This document shows positions 23,901 through 34,342 of a stretch of DNA of 64,000 nt, one piece after another. The stretch's first letter is position 1, and each line of letters begins with the position of its first letter. The stretch is from positions 11,229,133 to 11,293,132 of the forward strand of contig OZ037769.1 in the NCBI GenBank assembly GCA_964035545.1, given 5' to 3'. A program made the translations under genes and the position numbers. Source of the DNA: Bugula neritina. Its lineage: Eukaryota > Bryozoa > Gymnolaemata > Cheilostomatida > Bugulidae. A model generated the notes under the pieces. That model was not told the DNA's origin and searched no databases. It saw only the letters and a list, made by a program, of their open reading frames with translations.

Positions 23901-26900
23901 TGATTTAAGACTCTACTTGATTATAAGAAGTCTGTCAGTTCGTTATTCTCACAGCTGCCGTTCTCCATGTTAAAACTATCCTTATAACTTGAAGTTACAT
24001 GATGTAGTTTGTTTCAGCCCAGGTGACATCCAGTTTGTTAATTCAAAACCCAAATTATTAATCATTTCCAAATATGTGGAGAATGGTTTTCAAGGGAGTC
24101 CCTCAAGGCTTATAGAGTTTTGTAACTGAGGTTAATGATGCAAGATCTCCCAAAACTTGTTTTATGCAGCAATTTTTCTTCTCTCTTTTGTTATTAATAG
24201 GTAAAGGAGTTGTCCAATATAAAGTGAAGTTCAATATTGTGCATTCTACTAACTTACTATGTAGTAATGGAAGTTCATTTTTAAAACTGAAAGTAAATTA
24301 AAAATAGATGATAGGTACATTCCTTGTCTGCTCAATAAGTTGCTGTGTGAAGTAGAGTGAGTCTAAGAACTGAATAGAAGGCATATGGTGGGCATGTATC
24401 TAATGTGTTCCCTAAAGGCTTGTAATTTGAACATATTGTATAGAGTGATAATTAACTTAATACAGTTGTTAATACTAAAACACAGCCTGTAGCATTAGTA
24501 TTGAGGCTCAGTCATCTAATCACATGGGGTGAAGGATCAATACAATAATATCATTATTTGTTCTAAAATATCAACCTGCATTAAGTTACTCGTAGTGTTT
24601 GTTTAAACAAAATGAACTCAGCACCAACATGCTGTAGCATTGACTGTGTGAGGGGATTGTAAGGAAGTTGTGAGTAAAATGATATGTGTTGATGAAAAAT
24701 AAGTTGACAGTATAACTTACACATTTAATCACCACCCAAGATGCCAAAAGGTGTTGAGTTTTTCATTCTTATATTGTAAGGCGAAATAGTTTGTGGTATT
24801 TGGTAACTTATTTTTGTACGAACTTGAAATGCAAGCTTCAAACCACTTGGAAACTATAATCTTAGGTTCAATGTTGAACTTAAGCTGCACGTATACAGGC
24901 AAATTATTTTGGCCGATTTTGTACTAGCCGATTTCTCTGTGGCCAATTTGCAATGAGCCGAAAAATCTAGATGATTTTTATGTCCTGCATTATTTGTCTG
25001 CTTTCGGATGGCTCTCAGTCTATATAACTTTCTTAGGTTTATGCGCAGAGGTACAAACGCTCCCTGATCTGAAATGATTTCAACAGTAGTGTTAATCGCT
25101 CGCTGTCGTGATTTCTGCCGCCTTTTGATTGGCTGGTTCAACTGAATATCGGCGAGAAATTGATCATACTCAATTGTGAAAATCGGGCCAGGAACAAAAT
25201 CGGCTGATAAATTTTATTTTAAAAAACTGTCGGCCTTATGATTTTATAAGGCCGACAGTTTTTCGGCCTTATGAAATATTTATATAGAATACAAGGAATT
25301 AGGCTAGAAGTGTGTGGCATTTGTTTTAATTCGATACCTAGCATTGGGACAATCTCTAATATTAGAATGTATAAGCATAGCACTAGCCAGTTTTGTATCA
25401 CTGATAATATCCTGCGGGAAGTGTAGAGCTTCTTGTCACTCATAACTCACTCTAACATTATTCACTATACTCAATGTGTTGTTGGTCAGGTTATTCCACA
25501 ATCATTGTGCGGAACTTATTGAACGACTTAAAGAAAGTAGCCATAGTTGGAGCGCCATCTGACGAGGACAAAGGTGCTGTCGTTATCTTTGAGCTCGACC
25601 AAACCAGTAAGGTTCTGAAGGAGCGGCTGAAGTTTATGGGAGACCAGTTTGGGTCTGGGTTTGGATTATCTGTTGCAGTTGTAGACATCAGGAATGATGA
25701 GTAAGTCAGTCACCAATTACCATTTTAATATTGAAGTGTTTAGGATTGCCTTTTCTATGTCATGAGGGAGTAAATCCAACAGTGCAATTTATCCAATTAT
25801 AATTATATACTACTAATATTGTAAGTATGTGTGTTTACATACGATATGATTATTGTGATGTATGACTATGCATACTTTAACACTCAACTGTTTCTAATTT
25901 CAAAGTTGCAGAATTTATAACTGTTTATATTTGGTTTCTTTTTTGTTGTTTCAAAATTAATACAAAAGAAGTTTTGCAAAAACTGAAGGACAAAGAAATC
26001 TTTGCAATTCAACCAACAACTTTTTAAGATTCCCAAATATATTGTGTTGGTAATATACTATTTTTAGACACCCGAGCATGGTGGTGGGAGCACCATTTTA
26101 CAGATCTTCATCTGTTAGTGATGCCAACTCAAGAGAGACCATCTCCGGAGCCATATACTTCTACCAGAACTACAATGATGGCATTCGTGGTGATTCTAGC
26201 AAAGTGATCATCACTCCCGGGCTGTGTAAAGCTGCGGACACCTCCATGTGTGTCAATGCACAGTTCGGGTATGCTGTGACTGGTGTTGGAGATGTGAACG
26301 GCGATGGTTTTCATGGTTAGTTTTGTTACCATACTGATCTCTTGTCAATGTAGCTCTATGTAGTTTCCTAATTAACAATTGTCATCAGCAAAATTTGACT
26401 ATGATTATTGACATTAACTATTTACATCAACTATAGGCTACTATATTTTATGATATTTATTTTGCTGTTTTAATGGCAAAAGAATGTGCCAGCTGCGTGA
26501 TTTTTAATTAATAATTTCTAGTTTTACTCAAACTTCAAATAATTTATTGTTTAAATTACATCTCTCCTATATAAATTATGAAATTATTTTTTAAATAAAC
26601 TTCTTTAGATATTGCTGTTGGAGCTCCATTCTACGGACGGGGAGCCGTATTTCTATTTAATGGCCGAGCTGATGGCAAACTCGAGGATACGCCAAGTCAG
26701 GTGCGTTGGTCAGCTTTGCTACAAGTTTGAAGGCAGACTTCTAGTTACCAATTATTCTCATCTACATTATTACCTGCTGATTTTCAGATTATAATGGCCG
26801 AGGATATCTCAGAAACTTACACAACCCGACCTATAAGTGGGTTTGGGATCTCCTTATCTGGTGGGCAGGATATGGACGGGCAGGGATATGCGGATATACT

Positions 26901-29900
26901 AGTTGGGGCTCACTCCTCATCACACGTTGTCCTACTCAGGTATAGCTGATAAACGACTGGCAAATGATTTCCTGTTTTTGTCTCTAACTGTAGACCAAGG
27001 GGCCCCAGGGCCACCTCTGGTCCTTTGCCCATTTTTCAGTGGCCCTTTTAAAGCTTCAGATAAGTCAAAACTGTTGGAAATATTCTGATTAGCACAGTAT
27101 AGGTTTGGTGACAAATGACTTTATTATAATAAAATTTAACATGTGTATAACCATGTGGCCCTTTGTTTTGGCTGACCTCTGAACTTGGCCCTAATGCAAA
27201 AGAAGTCGCCCACCCCTGCTCTAGATGCTAAACTCTCTGCTTTACTTTTTACCTTCACAGATCAAGGCCTGTTATAAATGTGCAAGGAGCGATAAAGCTG
27301 AATAACACCATACTGAGTCCCAAGAAAGATGAAACCGAGTGCCTCTCTAACCCAAGTTCTACCAAATCCTGTATTGACTTTACGATATGCTTTACGGCCT
27401 CCCTGGCTCTCGCTGGCTCTACGAAGTAAGAATTCCTTGTATTGTCATTGGCTAATACTATTCCGTTATTACTCATGTATATAAACCATGGTTTTTCAAC
27501 CAATCACCAGCCAGCTATTGCGTTATCTCAGAAATTTTTTTTGTAACAGTGCTCTGTATTGGACATTTTTAAATTAGTCCATAATCAATAAATTTATATT
27601 CTTATAAAACTTTACAATTTATTTACCAAGTTCCTTAAAGATGTTGGCCTCACTGCAAATAGCTATATTTCCTACTGTAAATATGTTGGATAATACAAAC
27701 TTATTGGGTATTTTAGAAGTTCTGGAGTTCGTGCCACAGTCGATTATACTGTGACTGGGGACTCAGGCTATGAGTATCTAGGCAACCGTAGAGTGAGGTT
27801 TAATGTGGCTGGTGATGCCAGTACGTCGGTGTACACGGGTTCTACTGTTGTTGACGTCAATGGCATGGAGCAGTGTATCTTGATGGTGGCTTATATTACT
27901 GTAAGTAATATGCTGTTGAAGTAAATATATCATTGTATTGGCGTGTCTTGGAATGCCTATATTTTTCTTAGTAATATAAGATAATAAAGGTTTGTGGATA
28001 GATTGCAGGATGGGCGGAGACAAACCTGTGTGTAGGCTAGGTGGGTGGAACTTGGGGGGCATATAGTGTAAATAACTTGGGGGGCATATAGTGTAAATAA
28101 CTTGGGGGGCATATAGTGTAAATAACTTGGGGGGCATATAGTGTAAATAACTTGGGGGGCATATAGTGTAAATAACTTGGGGGGCATATAGTGTAAATAG
28201 TCAGCCAAGGTTATGTGCAGAACTAATTTTTACTAAATTCAAAACTACAATATATTTGATAAAATTAAATCTCCGCTCAAATATTTTTTCAAATATATTT
28301 TGTAGCAGTTTGCAATAATTATAATAATGTAACTCAACTTTTTTAGCTATTTAACTCCAAATATAACAGCAATACTTATGATGACAATGAATAAATAATA
28401 ACAATAATATTATATTTAAATAGTTAACAGATTATTTTATCACAAAATTCTCTGATTTATTTATTCTCTTTCTACTAAATGAATTGAGTGTTTCATTTGT
28501 CGATGAGTTACTAGGAAGCCTGTAAAAAAATAGAGCTTTGTAACGAAGTATTTTTGTTTGTGATCTCATACGTGCAATGTTGAATGTAGTAGCCACACAA
28601 TTTCTTTAATTATGATCTACAATAGGGAGGCAAATTAACTTTTGTTGCAATCATAATTTATTCCACGTACTTACAAAGCAATGTTAAATTTTATTTGTCG
28701 ACACGTTAGCGTTGTAGAGCCACCCTCTAATATAAGTTATACAGATTAAAGCCATTTTCTAATGTTTGTATCGTCAGTGTTGATAAGTTGTGGTTTTGTT
28801 ATAACAGGAAGTGAAAGATGTGTTGAAGGCAGTAGAGTTTGAAATGGAGTACACTTTGGCTCCTCCTTCCAGTGTTCAGTACGAGGATATAAATACTTAC
28901 CCTATAATGGACGTGCTGTCTTACTCCATACCCACTGCTAAGGTATATCAGCTGTTTATCTCTGCTCTGCTATGCTTTCTGGGAAATCATTTAATATCAG
29001 ACAGTTAGGCTGTCAATAGTCTTTCATGTCAATAGTTATTTTTGTTACATTTTTGACATTCTATTTGTGTTAACAAGCATACAAGGAAAACTTATCACTT
29101 ATATGCATCTAGTTATGTCTAGATTTCAAAACGAATATTTTATCTCATCGCAGATTGACTTCAAAAGAGAATGTTTGACCCCCAGCTGTCTGACTGACCT
29201 TGCTGTAGTTGCCATGTTTACTGACGTCAAGAACGTCATTCCTGTGGAGGAAACGGAACAGACTGGAAACAATGAGTTTGTTTTTGACTCCAACAGGGTG
29301 AGTTGGCGTTTTCATAAATAATTTTGTATCATTTGTCTACAAATTGAGTTTAAAACTCAGAATTGTCCTCTCTGCTCTTTCAGTCATATTCCCTTATGAA
29401 TATATGAGTGTTTGTCTAGCCATGGTAGTGTTACAGCCTAACAGTGTTAGTTTCTAGGAGTTAAGTTTTTATAGTTTTTGTATATAAATATGAAAACTAA
29501 GTTGAAATTAAATGCGTTGACTCTGGTAGTTCTGTGTAATTTATACATTCTGAAACAGTTGCATTTATTGCCATCATTTGGCACACAATCAATTCTGTCT
29601 CAGCCTTCAATAGTGCAACCTGAAGTTATACAAAATCTGAATTATTTGGTGTTAGTTTCCAGTCTTCTGGCACAAAGAGTGAATGCAACAACTTTTCTTT
29701 TTGAGTTAATGAATCATTAGTCAATGTTTCAGGTTGACAAGCTGAATCTCACTGTAACTCTGACCGTGGAAGAAAGCAAAGACCGTGCCTATGAAACTTT
29801 TGTCTACGTGAATCTTGAGCCGGAGTTGCGATACACCGGCGTGTCCACCTCTCTGGACCCCGTGAGTTTATTACAACTGCCTAACTCGTTGAGTGGTCAT

Positions 29901-32900
29901 CTGGAAAATTCTATTCTTCTTTGCCAACACTTGACTAGTTTCCTTTTGTTTATATCAAATTTTGGCAAACATTATAGCAAAGTTTTCTTATCAGGGTTTA
30001 ATTGCAAGGATGTGTTTGTTGCAGTCTGCATCTTGCTCTGATGGAAATAAAGAATTCACTTTAATAGTGTGTAGCTTTGGATCCATACTTCAAGGAGAGA
30101 CGCGTAATGTCACTCTCACATTGTCATTTGATGAGCTCGGTCCATCGTTCACTACTATCAACGTCACAGCAAACACGTGAGCTTCCCTTTGCAGTATGCA
30201 ATAACAATGTTTTTAGTAGACGGAATTTTTGAAAGGCACTTTCTCTTCTACTTGTCATAAAATTAGCTTTTTCTCTCATCCTTTGACTTGTGTATTTTAG
30301 TGGACATGTCTTTATTTTTCTAAAATTAAACTTTTGAGGTAGAAGTGCTCTGCCCTCTGACAAATACTCTTAAATAAAATAATACAATAAACAAAACATG
30401 TTTAAAAAAGATGGAGCTTGTATCATCTTGCTCATAATTTCGATTTATCTTATTGTTAGGCGAGACAGTTGGTACGTACATTACCTATCTAGCAATACAG
30501 CTTATTAGATACTAATGCTAAGCAGTATCAACTGTATTATTGTATGTGTTGAATACACAAGGAGAGATGTGGAGATGCTTTATGTTTATATTTACAGAAC
30601 AAGTGAAGATAATCACGCTGCCAATGACTTTGCGTCTCTCAAGGTCAAAGTCAACATAGTGACTGATTTAGAACTCCTAGGGTATGTGTGTTTGTAATAT
30701 CTTATTGTTAGTGTAGTATTTTAGCGATCACTTATTTAGATAAATACTCTCTGATTTTAATACATCAAAGAAGATTTGTTTGCTATTTTCTTCGGGGTAT
30801 AAGAAAAGTTTTGTTAGACAATTAGTGTTAATTAAAGTAAATATTTGGCTAGTGTAGGTTTTCAATTTTTCTTTCACTATTTAATGCCGAAAGAAATCGC
30901 AGCTTTTCATGACTAAGACCCTGTAAAATTTACCTTATGCTCACATAAGACTGAATAAATACAGAGATTATGCTACTGCTGTAGCTACATAATATAATTG
31001 TCTAACTATTTCCAACACAGGAGTGCGACGAGGGGTGATAGCGTTGAGTATGGTGACGGTGATGTTAAAGGCGTTTCAGCCATTGAGACTGATGCTGATA
31101 TTGGGGACTACGTACAGCACACTTATACTGTTAGTACCTATTTATCAGCTCACGTAACTAACTTTATGGTTTTGTAGACAGGCTCTACATAGTTCTTGCT
31201 TTCAAATTATCAGTTAGTCTTCCGAATTTGAAATTGTCTCCCATGACTTTGTTGTAAAATTATTTTAGTTAAAAAATTCAGTTAGACTCTTGCCTGTTGG
31301 GTTTCTAAAATATTTTGTGTGTCTGCCAATCATTTTGCCATGCTCAGTCTACTTGCATTAGTTGGGCATAATTAAGGAAGTTTTTCAGTTTTTTTTAAGA
31401 AACTTGGAAAACAGAAAAATACCTTGGCAATATAGAAGTGATTTTAAAAACAGACTCAAAGGGGTCAAAGACCATGTGTCATCATTACTAGCTAGAAAGT
31501 ATAAGCTGGTGTTAGTTTAGACTGTCTTGCCATCGGCATTTGCCTTCTTGTAGCTCAAATAGAGTATGCAGGTGTCTGTCAGGTGTCTGTCAGGTGTCAG
31601 GCAGGTGTGCAGTGACAATACATTGATATCACACTGTATGTGAGCCACTTAGCTATATGATCTGATCTAAATGCATTATAAAAAGAGGAAGTGATAATAA
31701 CAGTACATTGGACTTCCTTGTCTTGTTCTATTGTAGTTTTAAGTAAGTTAATCAATAGATTCATTTCAAATTGGGAAGATTAAAATGTGGCACTTGATAT
31801 TTGCTTTATTCTATGACAGTGATTTTCATATTATATTATCTGTTTGTAGATTATAAACAGTGGAGAGTATGGCAGTGTGTCCAAGGTTTCTCTTGTTGTG
31901 CAATGGCCTTATGAGATAGCTGCCAGTGGTGAATATCTGCTCTACATGACCATGACCCCTAGGATTGTTGGTGTCGCTGCTGGCAAAGGTCAATGCCGTA
32001 CTGACACTAAGTACATCAACAGTCAAGGATATGATGTTAGTTCTATCTAATAGCTCAAATATTTGTTTTTATGCTCTCTTTTGCCACAGAGGGGAAGGGG
32101 TGGGGGTAGGTGTTTTATATGCTTTGGTAATGAAGAATGTTGAGTATATTGAGCATGATGTTCGAGCTCGACAACTTAGGTGTCATTTGTGTGATTGTAG
32201 TGTTGAAATTACTCAGTAGCCCCCCCCCCCCCTCCCCCTGTTGGTGTAATGGTTAGCACCAGAGACTTGCAAATCGGAGGTCTGCTGTTCGAATCCTATT
32301 GGGGAAAATATTTTACAGTGATAAGGACCTTCAGTAGAACTGTTTCATAAGTCACTTAGTATTCCACTAGTTATTTATTGCTGTACAATTATCACAATGG
32401 GATGTGAGTGTCTTTATTTGATCGTTAGTTACCATTACTCTGTGTTGTTCCTCTGTGTCATTACTTTGTGTCATTACTCTGTGTCATTACTCTGTGTTGT
32501 TCCTCTGTGTCATTACACTGTGTCATTACGCTGTGTCATTACGCTGTGTTATTCAGGTGATTGAAGAAGATGATTTAGCTGTAGTTCCGTTACGACGTCG
32601 GCGTCAAGTTGACAGCGAGGCTGCCGGAGTAGCTCCCACAGGAGAGGTCTCTTCTAGTAAAATTGTTAACCTGGTAAGAATTTGCTATAAGACGGGAAGC
32701 TGCCTCACTGTGTAAGCTCTCTATTTGCTGACAGTTATATTGTAGTGACAGTTATAGAGTATAGCTTATAACAAGTGTAACAAGTATAAAACAATTGGTT
32801 TGTCAGAATCCATAAAAATTATTTTTATTTTAGTTAATGAAGAGACATAATAGTTTCTAGTATGTTCTCTGATTACTTTTCTTGGTTCGCTAACATGAAT

Positions 32901-34342
32901 CATTCGTTTTTTTAGAATTGTTTTGAGAAGACAGCCAACTGTTTCAACATAACCTGTGAGTTCTTTAATCTGGTGCCCAAGGAGACCATCAAAGTGAGAT
33001 TTAACTCGCGTCTCTGGAACAGCAGTCTGGCCCAGGAATATGCGGATGGAGTAGATCTCGTCAGAATAGCATCCACGGGCAGTCTGTTCATAGACCCTGC
33101 AGCGAAAGTCAGCCAAACTAATACTAATAACGACTTTACCAATGTAAGTTTATGTTCCAACTACTGGGAAGGTGAAAGTTAGTGTCTGGGTACTTCTGAG
33201 ATGTCTTTTGCTATCACCTAGCACTATTCTATCATTAGAAAGCATTATACTCACTGATTCTAAGAGACATAGCATTTCCACACTGTAGACTGTAAAGTAT
33301 ATTCCCATGGTACTCTTGCATCATCAAACTTATTATTTTAATGCACACATGTATCTGTTTTTGTTCAATAAATTTAATGAATTTTTTTTAATGAGAGAAA
33401 ATTTGCAGTCACGGAAGACCTTCAATTAATGAATATGATGTTGCTATGCTTAAAAATAGTAATTTTTGCTAATGTTTGAGATAATTAATATTTTAATGTT
33501 GTGATAGTACCTATTGCCGAAACACTCCGCTCACTTTTACTTATTATTTGCAACTCTTGAAATATAATTTCTGGCAAACATATTTTTTAATTAATTATAT
33601 TATTACAAAAGCATTAACGTTTTGAAATCTATATGAAACATCCTTAAAATTACACTTCTTTGTATTGTCCAGGTTTACACTGAAGCCAAGCCCAACTTTT
33701 TAAATATTACTCAGCCTATAAAGATATGGATTATAATCGTGGCCGCTGTAGCTGGGATATTGCTTCTTATTTTAATTATCATCATCTGTTGGAAGGTAAA
33801 GTATTTTGTCACGTAGGCCGATATATTTGCATTGTTTAACGGGAATATACAGTTTTTTGCTTAAAAATTTAGCAATTCGAATTGTAATGACAGATATTTT
33901 AGAGAGTAGTAGTTTTCATCCATTATATTTTGTTTAGAACTAAATTTGTATATCAAAGAGAAGCCTTTGCATAGCACATGTTTCCTAGCTTGTAAAGAAA
34001 TATTTTTTTATGCGAATACAAGTAGTTTGCTCAGCCAATCAGAACACATGGTTTAGCAGACTTGTGATTGACTAGGTGCCACTGAGTATATAAATCACTG
34101 ATTTAAAAACTGCAGTTATGTTTAGTGGAAACAGCCAAGTGTGTACAGGTCTGTGATGTTGGTGCATCAAGTTAATACAGGCATATGCAAATAGCCAATG
34201 ACTGTGTGGCTGTTAATGCTTGTTTCTGTTTTAGTGCGGATTCTTCAAGAGAAACCGACCAACCACATATGGGGTCAAAGTTGAGAAGCAGAGAGGAGAG
34301 TATGAGCAAGTCTCACAGAGGGACCAGGATGCTCTAACTTAA
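14966..34342 (+). CDS. Integrin alpha chain, furin-cleaved, no I domain (22 exons)
   Basis: This is the alpha subunit of a heterodimeric adhesion receptor. Exons: 14966-15156, 19743-19891, 20708-20802, 22560-22820, 23112-23271, 25490-25700, 26068-26315, 26609-26700, 26788-26939, 27261-27425, 27717-27900, 28808-28942, 29154-29297, 29733-29861, 30025-30176, 30598-30681, 31021-31129, 31850-32035, 32557-32673, 32916-33143, 33673-33795, 34235-34342. The sum is 3423 nt, or 1140 residues. ATG 14966 opens a signal peptide (VSVLFCLAALFCCLNC), followed by FNIDTKYAV. FG-GAP repeats form the propeller, with calcium loops DVNGDGFHD (residues 431-439) and DMDGQGYAD (497-505). Thigh and calf regions follow, then the furin site RRRRQ (962-966), a membrane helix (about 1083-1103) and the tail GFFKR (1107-1111). 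Without an I domain and with heavy/light-chain cleavage, it resembles the alphaV/alpha5/PS2-type or laminin-type class; the exact orthology cannot be decided by eye. ATG 14849 is an in-frame alternative but spoils the signal peptide. Confidence 0.95.
15157..19742 (+). other. Integrin alpha intron 1 (4.6 kb)
   Basis: This is the largest intron of the gene. It has a small patch of GTTA/ACTG words at about 15290-15350 and 15640-15670, and a C10 run at 18885-18894. Otherwise I see no repeats or genes in it. Open frames at 16593-16778, 17327-17524 and 17436-17627 look accidental. Confidence 0.6.
21031..21297. repeat. 30-bp minisatellite, nine copies
   Basis: The unit is GTAGTCACTGTAGTACAGAG followed by TTACTAGTTA. 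It is repeated nine times with very little drift in integrin intron 3. The low divergence suggests recent expansion or homogenisation and probable length polymorphism. There are no unique spacers, so it is not a CRISPR-like array. Confidence 0.95.
22281..22498 (+). mobile_element. tRNA-derived SINE (copy 1, integrin intron 3)
   Basis: The head resembles a tRNA. It has an A-box-like TGGTCTAGGGGTTAGAG and a B-box-like GGGTTCAAACC, 45 bases apart. The body continues AGGAAGAGCATCCAGTCATA and CTCCTGTGCCCCATCT and ends in a T-rich tail after CTTACGTGAGTTTTT. A second copy with the same body lies on the minus strand at 40098-40298. It ends 61 bases before the acceptor of the exon at 22560. Pol III promoter function is inferred from family behaviour. 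Confidence 0.88.
22826..22912. repeat. 14-bp minisatellite just after integrin exon 4
   Basis: CCCAGCTACTGTGT (or CTCAGC variant) is repeated about six times, starting eight bases after the GTTAGT donor. The unit contains CAG in each copy. An open frame runs on from exon 4 through the array, which is an accident of the repeat and not coding. Confidence 0.85.
23338..23475. mobile_element. Fold-back MITE (copy 2) in integrin intron 5
   Basis: The left end GTTCTATAAGCAGCCCCAAG and the right end GGAGCTGCTTATAAACC are inverted. Internally TTTGGAGTTAAG and CAAACTACTGCACTCATTCA pair with the other arm. It belongs to the family seen at 7050-7192. It lies 66 bases after the donor of exon 5. Confidence 0.8.
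23483..23634. mobile_element. Fold-back MITE (copy 3), adjacent to copy 2
   Basis: It carries AAGTTGGGGGTGACTGGGTG near its left end, identical to copy 2 at that point. It ends CTCAGTGCTCTTTATAGAAC, so its left terminus has decayed. Copies 2 and 3 lie in tandem, separated by only about eight bases, suggesting insertion of one beside the other or a local duplication. Confidence 0.7.
23635..25489 (+). other. Remainder of integrin intron 5 with inverted-repeat elements
   Basis: Most of this stretch is featureless AT-rich sequence. Between about 24897 and 25215 a pair of inverted segments (CCGATTTTGT...GCCGATTT on the left; its complement around GAAAATCGGGCC...ACAAAATCGGC on the right) outlines a probable MITE. 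It is followed at 25222-25263 by a perfect hairpin. The minus-strand open frame at 24854-25141 lies inside the element and is not supported as a gene. Confidence 0.5.
25222..25263. repeat. Perfect 18-bp stem hairpin
   Basis: AAAAACTGTCGGCCTTAT and its exact complement flank the six-base loop GATTTT. A third copy of CGGCCTTATGA follows at once (25264-25274). It is in the integrin intron and shaped like a terminator, but a bacterial-type terminator has no role here. It is more likely the end of a fold-back element. Confidence 0.85.
26996..27218. mobile_element. hAT-like non-autonomous element
   Basis: The right end, read on the minus strand, starts CAGGGGTGGGCGACTTCTTT, a typical hAT-superfamily terminus. 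The left end CAAGGGGCCCCAGGG is a decayed counterpart. Flanking 8-mers CTGTAGAC (26988-26995) and CTCTAGAT (27219-27226) agree at six of eight positions, as expected for an old 8-bp target duplication. The element is about 223 bp in integrin intron 9, with no transposase. Confidence 0.5.
28044..28200. repeat. 25-bp minisatellite, about six copies
   Basis: The unit is AACTTGGGGGGCATATAGTG followed by TAAAT. The copies are nearly identical and lie in integrin intron 11 (27901-28807). On the minus strand the array translates into a repetitive peptide rich in Pro, Tyr and His (two overlapping frames at 27778-28208), which is an artefact of the repeat. The G6 runs give strand asymmetry. Confidence 0.92.
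32230..32306 (+). other. tRNA-like sequence (degenerate tRNA or SINE head)
   Basis: After a C-run at 32220-32230 the sequence reads TGGTGTAATGGTTAGCACC (a good A box and D arm), GACTTGCAAATC (anticodon-arm-like, possible GCA or TGC anticodon) and GTTCGAATCC (B box), ending in TTGGGG opposite the initial CCCC. The T stem does not pair properly and the anticodon stem is mismatched, so it is not a functional tRNA. It is not the same family as the SINE at 22281. It lies in integrin intron 18. Confidence 0.45.
32440..32553. repeat. 13-bp minisatellite abutting an integrin acceptor
   Basis: CTGTGTCATTACT and close variants repeat about nine times and run to within four bases of the acceptor ATTCAG of the exon at 32557. 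The array therefore replaces the normal polypyrimidine tract and branch region of this intron. Confidence 0.88.

Noticed and set aside
27778-28208. Two overlapping minus-strand frames with a repeated PPSYLHYM-type peptide.
   Set aside because: They are translations of the 25-bp intronic minisatellite and of the antisense of integrin exon 11. There is no start context or family support.
32230-32306. Functional tRNA gene.
   Set aside because: A and B boxes are good, but the T stem and anticodon stem do not pair, so I list it only as a tRNA-like remnant.
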